From Sporosarcina ureae (GTDB taxonomy: Bacteria; Bacillota; Bacilli; Bacillales_A; Planococcaceae), in the NCBI RefSeq assembly GCF_002082015.1, contig NZ_CP015109.1, positions 210,134 through 274,133 on the forward strand: a stretch of DNA of 64,000 nt, in the 5' to 3' direction. Position 1 is the stretch's first letter. Each line of letters begins with the position of its first letter. The position numbers and the translations under genes were made by a program. Shown here one piece after another: positions 26,267 through 35,435 of this stretch. The notes under the pieces are model-generated. The model was not told the origin of the DNA. It ran no database searches and worked only from the letters and a program-made list of their open reading frames with translations.

Positions 26267-28687
26267 GTGGAAAATTTCAATGAAGAAACCATTAAACAAA
26301 AGATGGAGTTACAACCAGAAGAGTTAAAAAAAACGGTAAACTACTCGATGTTTTCATTCAAATCTACGGAGCAAGTAGAAAAACTGACAACTATTGTTGG
26401 GCAACAACGGGCGCGGTCCGTGATGAATTTTGGGTTACATGTGAATAAACCCGGATATAATCTATACGTCGCTGGAATGGAAGGCGTCGGTAAAACATCC
26501 TTTGTCACTACCGTCGTAAATGACTTTGCCGAGAAAGAAGCTACACTTTTTGACTGGTGTTATGTAAATAACTTTGAAGATTCGTACAAACCTAAAGTGC
26601 TAAAACTTCCCGTCGGTTTGGGCAAGCAACTTCAAAAGTCCATGGAAGACCTATTAAAGGATTTGAAAACAGATATTCCCACTGCCTTTAACGAAGAAAA
26701 CCGATTAAAGAATCGGTCATCGATCATTCGGAAATATAAAGATCAAGTTGACCAAGTATATAAACAAATCAATGAAATCGCTACTGAAAAAGGATTTCTA
26801 CTTAAACAAACAGATTCGACGATCGCCACCATTCCTATGGGCGAAGACGGAAACCCTATAAGTGAGGAAGCCTACAATCTATTAAATGATGAACAACGGA
26901 CAGCCATTGAAAGTAACTCGGCCAAATTGCAAGAAATTATATTGGAAGCGACGAAATCTATACCGCATTTTGAGCAAGAATTGAAAAAATCATTGGCTGG
27001 CTTTGATCATCAAACTGCCATTACGACAATCGATTTTCATATTGATGAATTAAAGAAGATCTACAAAGACTGTCCTGAAGTGATGCACTATATAAAGGCA
27101 GTCCGAAAAGATCTCAAAAATAATTTTCATGCTTTTTTACCCATGCCATCTAAAAAAGAAGAAAAGCAGCTAGGTAATCTGTTTAACGATGAAGATCAAG
27201 CACTGAAAAAATATACGATAAATGTGCTAGTTGATAATAGCGAAACGACAGGCATGCCAGTGATCTCTGCAGACAACCCTACTTTTTATAACTTAATGGG
27301 CAAGGTCGAATATGAAAACCGAATGGGTGTCATGAGTACTGATTTTACGAAAATCAAACCTGGCTATTTACATGAAGCAAACGGAGGATATTTGCTTATT
27401 CAAGCAAAGGATATTTTTTCGAAAAGACAGTCATGGGAAGGATTAAAACGAGCATTATTGATCCACAAATTACAAATTGAGAATATTGGCGAACACGCAA
27501 GTATCATTGCTACCGCATCAGTAAATCCAGACCCGATTCATCTTGACGTAAAAGTGATTATCATCGGAAATATGGACATTTATCAAGCCCTCTATCATCA
27601 TGATGAAGATTTCCGTAAGCTCTTTAAAATTCGTGTAGACTTTGATGTAGAAATGAAATACAACCAAGATAATATTACAGGATTAGTTAGCTTTATTCAT
27701 ACTCATTGTAAAAAACATGGACTTCGGCATTTTGATCCGACGGCTGTCGCAAAAATTATTGAATTCAGTTCACGCATAGCTGGTGATCAGAACAAATTAT
27801 CTACTCGCTTTAATTTACAAGTAGAATTACTTTACGAAGCAGATGCATGGGCAAGCATAATGGGAGACGATCTCGTTTCGGCTAAACATATCGAAAAAGC
27901 CATTCAGGAAAAGAAATATCGCTCCAACTTGTATGAGGAAAAAATCCAAGCGAGTATTGAAGAAGGACATATTTTAATTGATACGACAGGAGAAAAAATT
28001 GGGCAAGTAAATGGCTTAGCGGTCTATGATTTAGGACAATATCATTTCGGTAAGCCATCACGAATTACGGCTACCACATTTATGGGCAAGAAAGGTTTTG
28101 TCAATATTGAGAGAGAAAGCCAAATGAGCGGTAATACACATAATAAAGGAGTCTATATATTAGGTGGGTATTTGGGGCAAATGTTCGCTCAAAAATATCC
28201 GTTAGTATTGACCGCACACATCGCGTTCGAACAATCTTATGGGGGTGTAGATGGCGATAGTGCGTCAAGTACAGAATTGTATGCGATTCTCTCAAGCTTG
28301 GCAGAGGTTCCAATCGATCAAGGATTAGCTGTAACTGGCTCCGTTAATCAAAACGGTGAAATTCAGCCGATTGGCGGTGTAAATGAGAAAATAGAAGGCT
28401 TCTATAATGTATGTAAAAGTAGAGGGCTGACGGGAAAACAAGGCGTACTCATCCCCCATCAAAATGTGAAAAACTTGATGTTACATGATGAAGTCATTGA
28501 ATCTGTTCGTGATGGCGAGTTCCATATTTATAAAGTGCGCACGATTAAAGAAGGAATAGAAATATTAACTGGTGTGCCAGCTGGACTTCCGAATGAATAT
28601 GGGGATTATGGCAATGAAACCGTCTATGGAAAAGCAGCAACAAAATTACGGATGTTTATGGAATTTGCAAGAGAACAGGAGAAATGA
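26267..28687 (+). CDS. Lon-family AAA+ ATP-dependent protease (LonH/YcbZ-like)
   Basis: The 806-aa protein is not a classical Lon. An N-terminal segment is followed by the P-loop GMEGVGKTS (about residue 70), a coiled, Lys/Glu-rich insertion (about residues 130-290), the second half of the AAA+ module (NGGYLLIQAKDIF, TRFNLQVELLYEADAW), and a C-terminal S16 domain with the Ser in DGDSASSTELYA and Lys in GGVNEKIEGFYNVC, the Ser-Lys dyad. This order matches the Pfam AAA_32 Lon-like group typified by E. coli YcbZ/LonH. It is probably a soluble quality-control protease. It stands alone. Confidence 0.88.
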   Translation: MENFNEETIKQKMELQPEELKKTVNYSMFSFKSTEQVEKLTTIVGQQRARSVMNFGLHVNKPGYNLYVAGMEGVGKTSFVTTVVNDFAEKEATLFDWCYVNNFEDSYKPKVLKLPVGLGKQLQKSMEDLLKDLKTDIPTAFNEENRLKNRSSIIRKYKDQVDQVYKQINEIATEKGFLLKQTDSTIATIPMGEDGNPISEEAYNLLNDEQRTAIESNSAKLQEIILEATKSIPHFEQELKKSLAGFDHQTAITTIDFHIDELKKIYKDCPEVMHYIKAVRKDLKNNFHAFLPMPSKKEEKQLGNLFNDEDQALKKYTINVLVDNSETTGMPVISADNPTFYNLMGKVEYENRMGVMSTDFTKIKPGYLHEANGGYLLIQAKDIFSKRQSWEGLKRALLIHKLQIENIGEHASIIATASVNPDPIHLDVKVIIIGNMDIYQALYHHDEDFRKLFKIRVDFDVEMKYNQDNITGLVSFIHTHCKKHGLRHFDPTAVAKIIEFSSRIAGDQNKLSTRFNLQVELLYEADAWASIMGDDLVSAKHIEKAIQEKKYRSNLYEEKIQASIEEGHILIDTTGEKIGQVNGLAVYDLGQYHFGKPSRITATTFMGKKGFVNIERESQMSGNTHNKGVYILGGYLGQMFAQKYPLVLTAHIAFEQSYGGVDGDSASSTELYAILSSLAEVPIDQGLAVTGSVNQNGEIQPIGGVNEKIEGFYNVCKSRGLTGKQGVLIPHQNVKNLMLHDEVIESVRDGEFHIYKVRTIKEGIEILTGVPAGLPNEYGDYGNETVYGKAATKLRMFMEFAREQEK

Positions 28688-28963
28688 AAAAGGACTTGCG
28701 TATGAAGCCGTCGTGCAGAGTAAACTTTGCGTCGCTTCTAACGCAATTCCTTTCTTTAGTTGCGAGTGTAAATGTACAATCCATCTTGCAAACTATCCCC
28801 CAGGTTTTTAGTTTAATAATTCAGTCATCCGTAACAAATCACCAAAATCCCCCTATGTATTTCCAATTAGCTTACATTTTCAAGTCAATTCCATTACATT
28901 CCCTTTAAAGCCATCATGAAGTTGTACAATGACTATACGATAGTTTTCTTGAGGAGCCTGATT
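28688..28963. other. Intergenic 276 bp
   Basis: TTGCGT-cgcttcta-ACGCAA then TTCCTTTCTTT (28727-28757) is a weak terminator candidate for the protease gene. The two plus-strand frames here lack ribosome sites and look like chance. Confidence 0.4.
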
Positions 28964-30058
28964 ATGAATAAGAAACGTTTAACTTGGGTAGATGTCACCA
29001 AAGGTTTTTTAATGATTCTTGTCGTCATTGGACATTACCCTGGACAATTGGATTTCCCACTCGTTAAGTATATTTACTGGTTTCACATGCCAGCCTTTTT
29101 CATTTTAAGTGGATTATTTTTTAAAGCGGTAGTTGAAAAAGGTTTAATGAAACTCTCGATTCAAAAGCGGTTTATGCAGCTGATTGTTCCGTATTTATTT
29201 TTCCTCTCAAGCATTACGCTCATCCGTTATGGGATCGAGATTGGTTCGGGGAATTCGGACTTGTCGTGGTATGTAAACGATTTGTGGACACTTGTTGTCG
29301 GTGGACGTTTTATACGCGGAGCCTATGGTGTATTCTGGTTTGTTACGACGCTATTCTTTACGTATTTATTTTTCTTATGGATGACTAAAAACTTTAACCG
29401 TACAAAACAATTCATTATTTTAGCTGTTTTTTATAGTATTGCTCACTTGGAAAGCTTATTCGCGATGCATGTCATTGGCGGTAGCCCATCTACGGCAGCG
29501 CAAACGATTCCAATGATTTGGAATATCGATGTCGCATTGATGGCAGTCGTCTATTTTTCACTCGGCTATTATTTGAAGAGTTTCTGGATGAACATACCGA
29601 AAAAATGGTTAATTGCAGGATCGCTCGTTAGTATCACGACCATATCACTCGATCATTACCACGTCATTGACTATCATTTGAGTATGAAATTTTTACGCTA
29701 TGACCATTTCATCTTAGATTTGATCATCCCGCTATCTTTCACACTTGTGTTAGTTGGCACATTCCAACTCATAGCGGCTAAATTATCGTTAAATTGGCTA
29801 CAAAGAATCGAAAAGCATTCTCTGACCATTATGTATTTGCATATCTTTACGGATATTTTATTAAATGATTACTTTACGTATGGAATTATTGGGTTTACTG
29901 CATTTGGCTTGTTCGTTCCCATCGTAGTTTCGATTATCATTCAAAAGTTTCTCCCACATGGAAAGCTACTCCTCGGTGGATTCACACAGAAGAAGACTAC
30001 TGCAAATCGCGCTATAACGAAAAAAGTACCTGTGCACGAAACTTTCATGAATCGTTAA
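28964..30058 (+). CDS. Acyltransferase-3 family membrane protein
   Basis: The 364-aa polytopic protein starts at ATG 28964 (GAGGAG 7 nt upstream), with the family N-terminus LTWVDVTKGFLMILVVIGHYP containing the catalytic-type His, WFHMPAFFILSGLFF and about ten hydrophobic segments. The pattern is that of OafA/WcaK/YcaQ-like acetylases that O-acetylate polysaccharides, glycans or lipids. No sugar or exopolysaccharide genes adjoin, so the acceptor is unknown. The stop lies inside the terminator hairpin. Confidence 0.88.
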   Translation: MNKKRLTWVDVTKGFLMILVVIGHYPGQLDFPLVKYIYWFHMPAFFILSGLFFKAVVEKGLMKLSIQKRFMQLIVPYLFFLSSITLIRYGIEIGSGNSDLSWYVNDLWTLVVGGRFIRGAYGVFWFVTTLFFTYLFFLWMTKNFNRTKQFIILAVFYSIAHLESLFAMHVIGGSPSTAAQTIPMIWNIDVALMAVVYFSLGYYLKSFWMNIPKKWLIAGSLVSITTISLDHYHVIDYHLSMKFLRYDHFILDLIIPLSFTLVLVGTFQLIAAKLSLNWLQRIEKHSLTIMYLHIFTDILLNDYFTYGIIGFTAFGLFVPIVVSIIIQKFLPHGKLLLGGFTQKKTTANRAITKKVPVHETFMNR

Positions 30059-30095
30059 ACATTCATGATCGTTTTGTAGCACAGGTATTTTTTTA
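30026..30095 (+). terminator. Terminator overlapping the acyltransferase stop
   Basis: GTACCTGTGC...GCACAGGTAT with inner ACgAAAC/GTTTTGT pairs, followed by TTTTTTT. The distal arm CACAGGTATTTTTTTACGT is shared with two other terminators in the window. Confidence 0.85.
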
Positions 30096-30111
30096 CGTAT
30101 CTCATTACAGG

Positions 30112-30441
30112 TTACTCTGTTTTTTGTATTTTCAATCCTTCAATCGTACATATTATATTTTTGTAGTAATCAGACCGAATAGAAAACCCACTATATTCCT
30201 CGTGTGTCGTACTGGAAAACCAAGTAAAGTTATTCTTCATGAATGTTAAATCTTCAGGTAAACGCGGGCCCACCCAATCGTACAAAGTATTGGCGTGTTT
30301 TTTTAATAAACCGCATGTTATTTCATTTGAATCTACAACATAAACGGTTGCAGCCGGACCTTTTGTCGTTGTATTCGCCCACTCTTTCGTGTTATACATT
30401 TCCACCAAATATGGTTTAAATTGCACTATACAAATATCCAA
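30112..30441 (-). CDS. Hypothetical protein, possibly N-terminally shortened
   Basis: This 109-residue frame opens with a TTG at 30441 (AAGAGA 9 nt upstream); an ATG at 30399 is the alternative. The body looks like real protein: ATVYVVDSNEITCGLLKKHA, LYDWVGPRLPEDLTFMKN, FTWFSSTTHEEYSGF and a C-terminal GLKI. I do not recognise a named domain. Similar short proteins with the WFSSTTHEEY-type end occur in Bacillus to my recollection. It converges with the acyltransferase gene. Confidence 0.55.
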   Translation of the reverse strand: MDICIVQFKPYLVEMYNTKEWANTTTKGPAATVYVVDSNEITCGLLKKHANTLYDWVGPRLPEDLTFMKNNFTWFSSTTHEEYSGFSIRSDYYKNIICTIEGLKIQKTE

Positions 30442-30580
30442 TATAATTTTCTCTTAGTTTTTTACACACTACTTCTTTTCACGAAATTGCTTAGATAAGT
30501 ATAATCCTTCCATAATAAACAGCGGTATATTTGTTACTTTTAAAAATGTCGTACCTGTACATCGAGTAACTAATCACTAT

Positions 30581-30889
30581 CTATTTTTTAAATCTGTTTC
30601 CTACATTCATATACATAATCATAAATACAACGATCGCAATAAATAAAACAAAACCAACGTAGAACAACGAATTGTTATTGTATATATCACTAAGTAACCA
30701 AAAGACCATGCTAAATGACAATGCAAACATCATCTTCCCCATGAATTTACAAAGTGCAACCTCATCATACTTTTCTTTTTCTACTGGAGACATTGTATTG
30801 TAGCCCGCAATTAACATCGCTCCTTTGCCGTTCATAAACATAATTCCCAAACCAATAAACACCACCATAACTAGTAGCGTGATCATCAT
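30581..30889 (-). CDS. DUF3784 small membrane protein
   Basis: The 102-aa protein has three predicted membrane segments: residues about 2-20, 50-66 and 75-93. The conserved stretch between the first two, GKGAMLIAGYNTMSPVEKEKYD followed by LCKFMGK in pieces, is the DUF3784 signature. Function unknown. GAGGG before ATG 30889 is a fair ribosome site. No operon partner. Confidence 0.85.
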   Translation of the reverse strand: MMITLLVMVVFIGLGIMFMNGKGAMLIAGYNTMSPVEKEKYDEVALCKFMGKMMFALSFSMVFWLLSDIYNNNSLFYVGFVLFIAIVVFMIMYMNVGNRFKK

Positions 30890-31027
30890 ATCGATCCCTC
30901 GCTTTGGTGTTCTTTCTTACTTTACATACGGATAAATAGTTTAAAGGTTTCATTCCATCATCAAGTAGTTCAATTAATGAATCAGTTTCACGTGTAGAAC
31001 TACTTGTCTAGTCAAGTCAATCTAAAA

Positions 31028-31089
31028 AGCACCCGTATAAGAACGTCATGAATGTTTACACAAACATGCCCGTTTCTCATACAGGTGCT
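31028..31089 (-). terminator. Terminator after hslO
   Basis: AGCACCcGTATaAGAaCG...CGTTTCTcATACaGGTGCT with an inner ATGTTT/AAACAT stem forms a 60-nt compound hairpin; CTTTTTAG follows on the minus strand. Confidence 0.8.
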
Positions 31090-31102
31090 CATTTTCATTT
31101 CA

Positions 31103-31966
31103 TTATAAAGCGACTTCTTTCAGTGCTTCTAACTGCTCTGTATCAAAGTGATAGGTTTCGTTACAAAAATGACAATTCGCTTCAGCTTGTCCATCTGTTT
31201 GGATCATATCTTGAATCTCTTCGCTGCCTAAGCTAATAATCGCATTGGTGATGCGGTCCAAAGAGCATTGACATTGAAATTGAACAGGCATACTTTCTAA
31301 CATCGTGACGTTTTCCGATCCTAACACGTGCTCAAGTAGTTGTTCGGGTGTACAATCTTCTGCAATTACGGAAGAGAGTGGCGCAATGCCTTTCATTCGC
31401 TCTTCAATCTTATTCATGACGTCTTCATCTGCACCAGGCAGGAGTTGAATAATAAAACCACCTGCTGCTTTTACGCTGTAATCAGGATTCATTACTACGT
31501 CTACTCCGACGGCAGACGCTGTTTGTTCAGATTTAGAAAGATACGATGTATAGTCTTCTCCAATTTCCCCGGAAACGAGAGGGATTTGTCCCACGAAAGG
31601 ATGCATCAGCCCCACGTCTTTTGAGACTGTTAACAAACCATTCGTCCCGACTGCCTTTCCGACTTCGTTCATTTCTAAGTTGGTTTGAGGATTCGAGACA
31701 TATCCTCGAACTTCACCTTTAGCGTTCGAATCCACAAGAATAGTACCAAGTGGGCCGCCACCATTAATTTTCACCGATACTTTTTCTTCGCCCTTTAACA
31801 TAGCGCCAAGAATAACTCCAGCAGTCATGGAACGTCCGAGGGCATCTGTAGCTGTTGGAAGGGCTGCATGCCGTCGTTGTGCTTCCGCTACTGTTTTAGT
31901 TGTATTCACAGCGTATGCGCGCACTTGATTTTGATACGCCACTGCTTTGACTAAATAATCTTTCAT
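31103..31966 (-). CDS. hslO: Hsp33 redox-regulated chaperonin
   Basis: The 287-aa protein starts at ATG 31966 (AAAGGATG 9 nt upstream; the in-frame ATG at 31978 is inside that site). N-terminal MKDYLVKAVAYQNQVRAYA and GDPLGT-like GGGPLGTILVDSN are Hsp33-specific. The C-terminal zinc switch has four cysteines as CQC (FQCQCSLDRI) and CHFC. On oxidation it releases zinc, unfolds and becomes an ATP-independent holdase. Confidence 0.95.
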   Translation of the reverse strand: MKDYLVKAVAYQNQVRAYAVNTTKTVAEAQRRHAALPTATDALGRSMTAGVILGAMLKGEEKVSVKINGGGPLGTILVDSNAKGEVRGYVSNPQTNLEMNEVGKAVGTNGLLTVSKDVGLMHPFVGQIPLVSGEIGEDYTSYLSKSEQTASAVGVDVVMNPDYSVKAAGGFIIQLLPGADEDVMNKIEERMKGIAPLSSVIAEDCTPEQLLEHVLGSENVTMLESMPVQFQCQCSLDRITNAIISLGSEEIQDMIQTDGQAEANCHFCNETYHFDTEQLEALKEVAL

Positions 31967-31998
31967 GCTGCTATACATCCTTTCTATATCTTTGAACG

Positions 31999-32214
31999 TT
32001 AGTTGCGCTTTGTTTCACGCAATTTTTCGGGTGTGACATCATTTCCTAGAGGATCGATGACTGTCAGACCTGAAAATGTATCCATAACTTGTCCGCGGAT
32101 TTCACGTAAGTAATCTTGACGTAATACGGTCTGCTCGACTACTTCGGCATTGGTTAAGCCTTCTTCACGTTGTTTTTTAGCTAATTCATTAATACGACCT
32201 AATTGATTGATCAT
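31999..32214 (-). CDS. DUF896 family protein (YnzC-like)
   Basis: The 71-aa protein contains INELAKKQREEGLTNAE, EQTVLRQDYLREIRGQV and DPLGNDVTPEKLRE, all characteristic of DUF896 (UPF0291), represented by B. subtilis YnzC and YozC/SosA-like proteins. The fold is two or three helices; function is unclear, though the ynzC gene belongs to the SOS locus in B. subtilis. Here no lexA/yneA neighbour is present. Confidence 0.9.
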   Translation of the reverse strand: MINQLGRINELAKKQREEGLTNAEVVEQTVLRQDYLREIRGQVMDTFSGLTVIDPLGNDVTPEKLRETKRN

Positions 32215-32236
32215 GTCATTCCCTCATTTTCATTTA

Positions 32237-33205
32237 TTATTTACGAATAAGCGGCATACTATGTGCACTGAAGTGCGGGACGACAAATTCTTGCAGCTCC
32301 TGTATCACTTCTGTTGTCGGTCGGTCTTCGTTTCGGATCGCGAGGATCACATGATTTACTCCGATATCTTGCAGTGCATATAAATAATCGATTAAAAACT
32401 TGTGACCTGATGTGAAGCCTACTTTTATTGGAATAGGTCTAGGCGACGTATTCGGCTTCTCGGATAAATGAATAGTCAAAGGCTGTATAAACGGTTTAAA
32501 TGAAGTTGTCGCTTGACGCCAAAGCTTGATCAGCTCTTGTTGGCGATTTGCTTCTTGGGCGTAAAACATCCAACCGTCTGTATTCTCGGCTAACCACCTG
32601 ATCGTTTGTCCGGAATATCCGGTACCTAAAATCGGGATGGTAGACAATGGTGGCTTAGGAATCACATCGCCTGCTTTTAGTCCAACACGTTCGGACTGAA
32701 TCGTAGGGAAAGATTCTTTCCACACCGTTTTCATTACGTCTATTGACTCCCTGAACAATTCACCACGTTCGTCTCGATTCACTTTGAAGGCTGGGAACTC
32801 GATCGGGCGATCACCCGTAGCCACACCAAGCAATAGACGCTGATTGGATAAATCATCTAATGAAGCAGCTGACTTCGCCAAATGGAGCGGATGCCGCAAC
32901 GTCGTGACGACACTTGCCGTACCTAGCGCGATTTTACTTGTATGTGCACTTACGTATGCCAGAAGTTGAAAAGGATCATGCTTGACGCCACTATCCCCGA
33001 AGTTCGGATCGTAAAGAGGTGAATCTCTTACATATAATGCCGCAAAGCCTGCATCTTCCGCTTGTTTGGCAAGCTCTAGTTGTTTCGCTATAGAATTCGG
33101 CATACGGTGCTCATCAGCTTGATCCATAGGGAATGTCAGGCCGAGTGTTAACTTATTTTCTTTAAACGTTCGAGCAAATCCTTGATGCATTTGAAATGTA
33201 TTCAT
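32237..33205 (-). CDS. Luciferase-like (LLM) flavin oxidoreductase
   Basis: This about 322-aa TIM-barrel protein has LTLGLTFPMDQADEHRMPN, AEDAGFAALYVRDSP, VVTTLRHPLHLAKSAASLD and LLLGVATGDRPIEF, fitting the luciferase-type oxidoreductase family once labelled BA3436. Such enzymes use reduced FMN, or F420 in other lineages; the substrate is unknown. Three consecutive starts (GTG-ATG-ATG) are possible, and 33205 has the best spacing from GGTGGAG. It follows an Rrf2 regulator by 34 nt, so may be co-expressed with it. Confidence 0.85.
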   Translation of the reverse strand: MNTFQMHQGFARTFKENKLTLGLTFPMDQADEHRMPNSIAKQLELAKQAEDAGFAALYVRDSPLYDPNFGDSGVKHDPFQLLAYVSAHTSKIALGTASVVTTLRHPLHLAKSAASLDDLSNQRLLLGVATGDRPIEFPAFKVNRDERGELFRESIDVMKTVWKESFPTIQSERVGLKAGDVIPKPPLSTIPILGTGYSGQTIRWLAENTDGWMFYAQEANRQQELIKLWRQATTSFKPFIQPLTIHLSEKPNTSPRPIPIKVGFTSGHKFLIDYLYALQDIGVNHVILAIRNEDRPTTEVIQELQEFVVPHFSAHSMPLIRK

Positions 33206-33239
33206 CATCACTCCACCTAGCTTGCCATCCTACTGGCAC

Positions 33240-33713
33240 TTAGACCATTTTATCTTTCAGCCATTCTTGCAGTGCTTGTACTTTCGGATTATATTCTGTA
33301 TTTATTTCTTCATAAATTGACGCAACCGTTTCACGTTTAAGAATGGACTTCCACGAATTCTCGGCCTCAGCCATTAAAGCTGTTAATGCGCAGTCGTGAT
33401 CTTCTTCTAAATTAAGCATGTTATGAAAAACACCACTTGGAGAATAGAGTGACTGTTTTCCTTCGATCGCTAAATATATATCGTACACACGAATTTCTTC
33501 AGGCTTTCTTGTTAACTTAAACCCGCCTTTCACTCCAGGAACAGAAGTGATCAAATCCGCTCTGACTAATTTCCGTAAGATCTTTTGGGTGTATGTTGGC
33601 GATGCATGAAGTTGTTGACTGATGGTTTCTCCTGGCAATACCGCTCGATCCGGCAACATATTCAAGATCAGAATGGCGTACAAAGACTGTTCCACTCCTG
33701 TTTTCATCTGCAT
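33240..33713 (-). CDS. Rrf2-family transcriptional regulator
   Basis: The 157-aa protein starts at ATG 33713 (AAAGGTG 8 nt upstream). A winged-helix domain (EQSLYAILILNMLP, ISQQLHASPTYTQKILRKL, VPGVKGGFKLTRKPEEI) is followed by the dimerisation helix. Only one Cys lies in the region that holds three Fe-S ligands in IscR/NsrR, so it is a non-cluster type like YwnA. It likely controls itself and the LLM oxidoreductase downstream. Confidence 0.88.
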   Translation of the reverse strand: MQMKTGVEQSLYAILILNMLPDRAVLPGETISQQLHASPTYTQKILRKLVRADLITSVPGVKGGFKLTRKPEEIRVYDIYLAIEGKQSLYSPSGVFHNMLNLEEDHDCALTALMAEAENSWKSILKRETVASIYEEINTEYNPKVQALQEWLKDKMV

Positions 33714-33925
33714 TACATCATCACCTTTTTCATTGTCATTCATTTGACGAACCCACTCATCTCTATCGTGGATAACTATTGTCCTCTTTAGAATAACATA
33801 CTCTTTTTACTATGTATAGTTTTCGACTTCGCAACCATTTACAGTATTGTTGCATATATTTTCATAAAAAAAATAGCCTAAAGACGGAATTTCACCCTCT
33901 TCAAGCTAGCTGTTTAGTTCGTATT

Positions 33926-34672
33926 CTATTCCTTCATTCGCTTCCCTAGTACAGAGTCAAATAGTTGCTTCGCGTACGAATGTGAAAAGTGGAATGCTCC
34001 ATCTGTTTTCACACTTTCGTCCACTATTTGTCCATCCTTCATGACATAAATTCGATCACATGCATACATGACCGCTGGTAAGTCATGCGCGATGAATAAA
34101 ATCGACATACCCATTTCTTGATTCAACTCTAGAAGTAGGTCAATGATTTCCCTTTGAATCAACCGATCCAAATTGGATGTGATCTCATCACAAATGAGCA
34201 ATTCAGGTTCCATTAACAAGGAGCGAAGCAAGTTGACACGTTGTTGCTCACCGCCACTCAATTCGGAAGGATATCTATGTAAATGCGTTTCCGATAATTT
34301 TACTTTGCTAAGCATTCGCCGAATATGCGCTTCACGATCTCCTTTCATTGTGCGGAGAGGTTCAAGCAATATGTCCCGTACCGTCCATGAAGGATTTAGC
34401 GCTGCTGATGCGTTCTGAAAAATCAATTGACTCGCTTGATAAAACGATTTTCGATTTTTCCGTGTAACTAGTTGACCATTGAACACAATTGAACCACTAT
34501 CTGCTGGTTCAAGTTGCATGACGACACGCGCAAGTGTACTTTTTCCACTACCACTCTCTCCAACTACCCCCACAATTTCCCCGTTGCGAACAATTAAATT
34601 AATTTCATTCAATATTTTTTGCTTATGGTTGCCACTGAAATAACTTTTCGATACATTTAAAACATCTAACAT
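33926..34672 (-). CDS. Nickel/peptide-type ABC importer ATPase (NikE/OppF-like)
   Basis: The 248-aa ATPase has Walker A GESGSGKSTL, the signature LSGGEQQRVNL and Walker B LLICDEITSN, with the switch His in LFIAHDLP. It is the short OppF/NikE form, without the about 80-residue C-terminal oligopeptide-binding motif of long OppF. It is last in the five-gene minus-strand operon: binding protein, two permeases, two ATPases. The mixed substrate reputation of this family makes nickel, nickel-metallophore or peptide all possible. Confidence 0.88.
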   Translation of the reverse strand: MLDVLNVSKSYFSGNHKQKILNEINLIVRNGEIVGVVGESGSGKSTLARVVMQLEPADSGSIVFNGQLVTRKNRKSFYQASQLIFQNASAALNPSWTVRDILLEPLRTMKGDREAHIRRMLSKVKLSETHLHRYPSELSGGEQQRVNLLRSLLMEPELLICDEITSNLDRLIQREIIDLLLELNQEMGMSILFIAHDLPAVMYACDRIYVMKDGQIVDESVKTDGAFHFSHSYAKQLFDSVLGKRMKE

Positions 34673-34685
34673 CTACCGTCCACTC

Positions 34686-35435
34686 CTAAAATCTACTATC
34701 CAATAATTGCTTCGTATAGATATGATGAGGATGCAAGAAAACCGTTTCTACTGCACCAGTTTCCACTACGGTACCTTGCTGCATAACGGCCATTTCATGA
34801 GCGGCTTCTGCAACGATGTCCAGGTCATGGGTGATGAGGAGAATCGTCGTCCCCCGTTCTTTATTGAGCCGAATTAGCAATTGAATGAATTCTTTTTGAA
34901 GCACCATATCAAGTGCGGATGTAGGCTCGTCCGCAATAAGTAAAGGAGGTTCCACGTAAAATGCACACGCGATCATACATCTTTGCAACATGCCGCCCGA
35001 TAATTGAAAAGGATATTGCTCGACAACTTCCCAAGCAAGACCTAACTGATCTAAAATCCATTGCATTTTCTTGCTAAATACTTCTATCGTATCTCCTACA
35101 CGTTCACCTGAAAATGCATACAGTTGACGCCCTATCTTCACAGAAGGATTAAAACTGTTCGATGCGTCTTGGAATATTGTGAATACATCTTGTTTCCTCA
35201 GTCTTTCCAATTCCTGAACAGACGCATCCAATACGTTTCGCCCTTCGTACATTACGGATCCACTTACTTTCGCGTCTACCGGCAACAGGCCGAGTAAGGC
35301 GGAAACTGTCATGCTTTTTCCACTGCCACTTTCACCAATCAATGACGTGATTTTTCCGCGTGGTATTGTGAAATTGACATGTTGCGCAATGTGCTGATCT
35401 TGTATTGTAATCGATAGATCTCTTACTTCAATCAT
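34686..35435 (-). CDS. Nickel/peptide-type ABC importer ATPase (NikD/OppD-like)
   Basis: The 249-aa ATPase starts at ATG 35435 (GGAGG 7 nt upstream), overlapping the permease stop by 8 nt. It carries GESGSGKSMTVSALLG, LSGGMLQRCMIA and LLIADEPTSALD. Its pairing with the neighbouring NikE-like ATPase makes the usual heterodimer of this importer class. Confidence 0.88.
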   Translation of the reverse strand: MIEVRDLSITIQDQHIAQHVNFTIPRGKITSLIGESGSGKSMTVSALLGLLPVDAKVSGSVMYEGRNVLDASVQELERLRKQDVFTIFQDASNSFNPSVKIGRQLYAFSGERVGDTIEVFSKKMQWILDQLGLAWEVVEQYPFQLSGGMLQRCMIACAFYVEPPLLIADEPTSALDMVLQKEFIQLLIRLNKERGTTILLITHDLDIVAEAAHEMAVMQQGTVVETGAVETVFLHPHHIYTKQLLDSRF

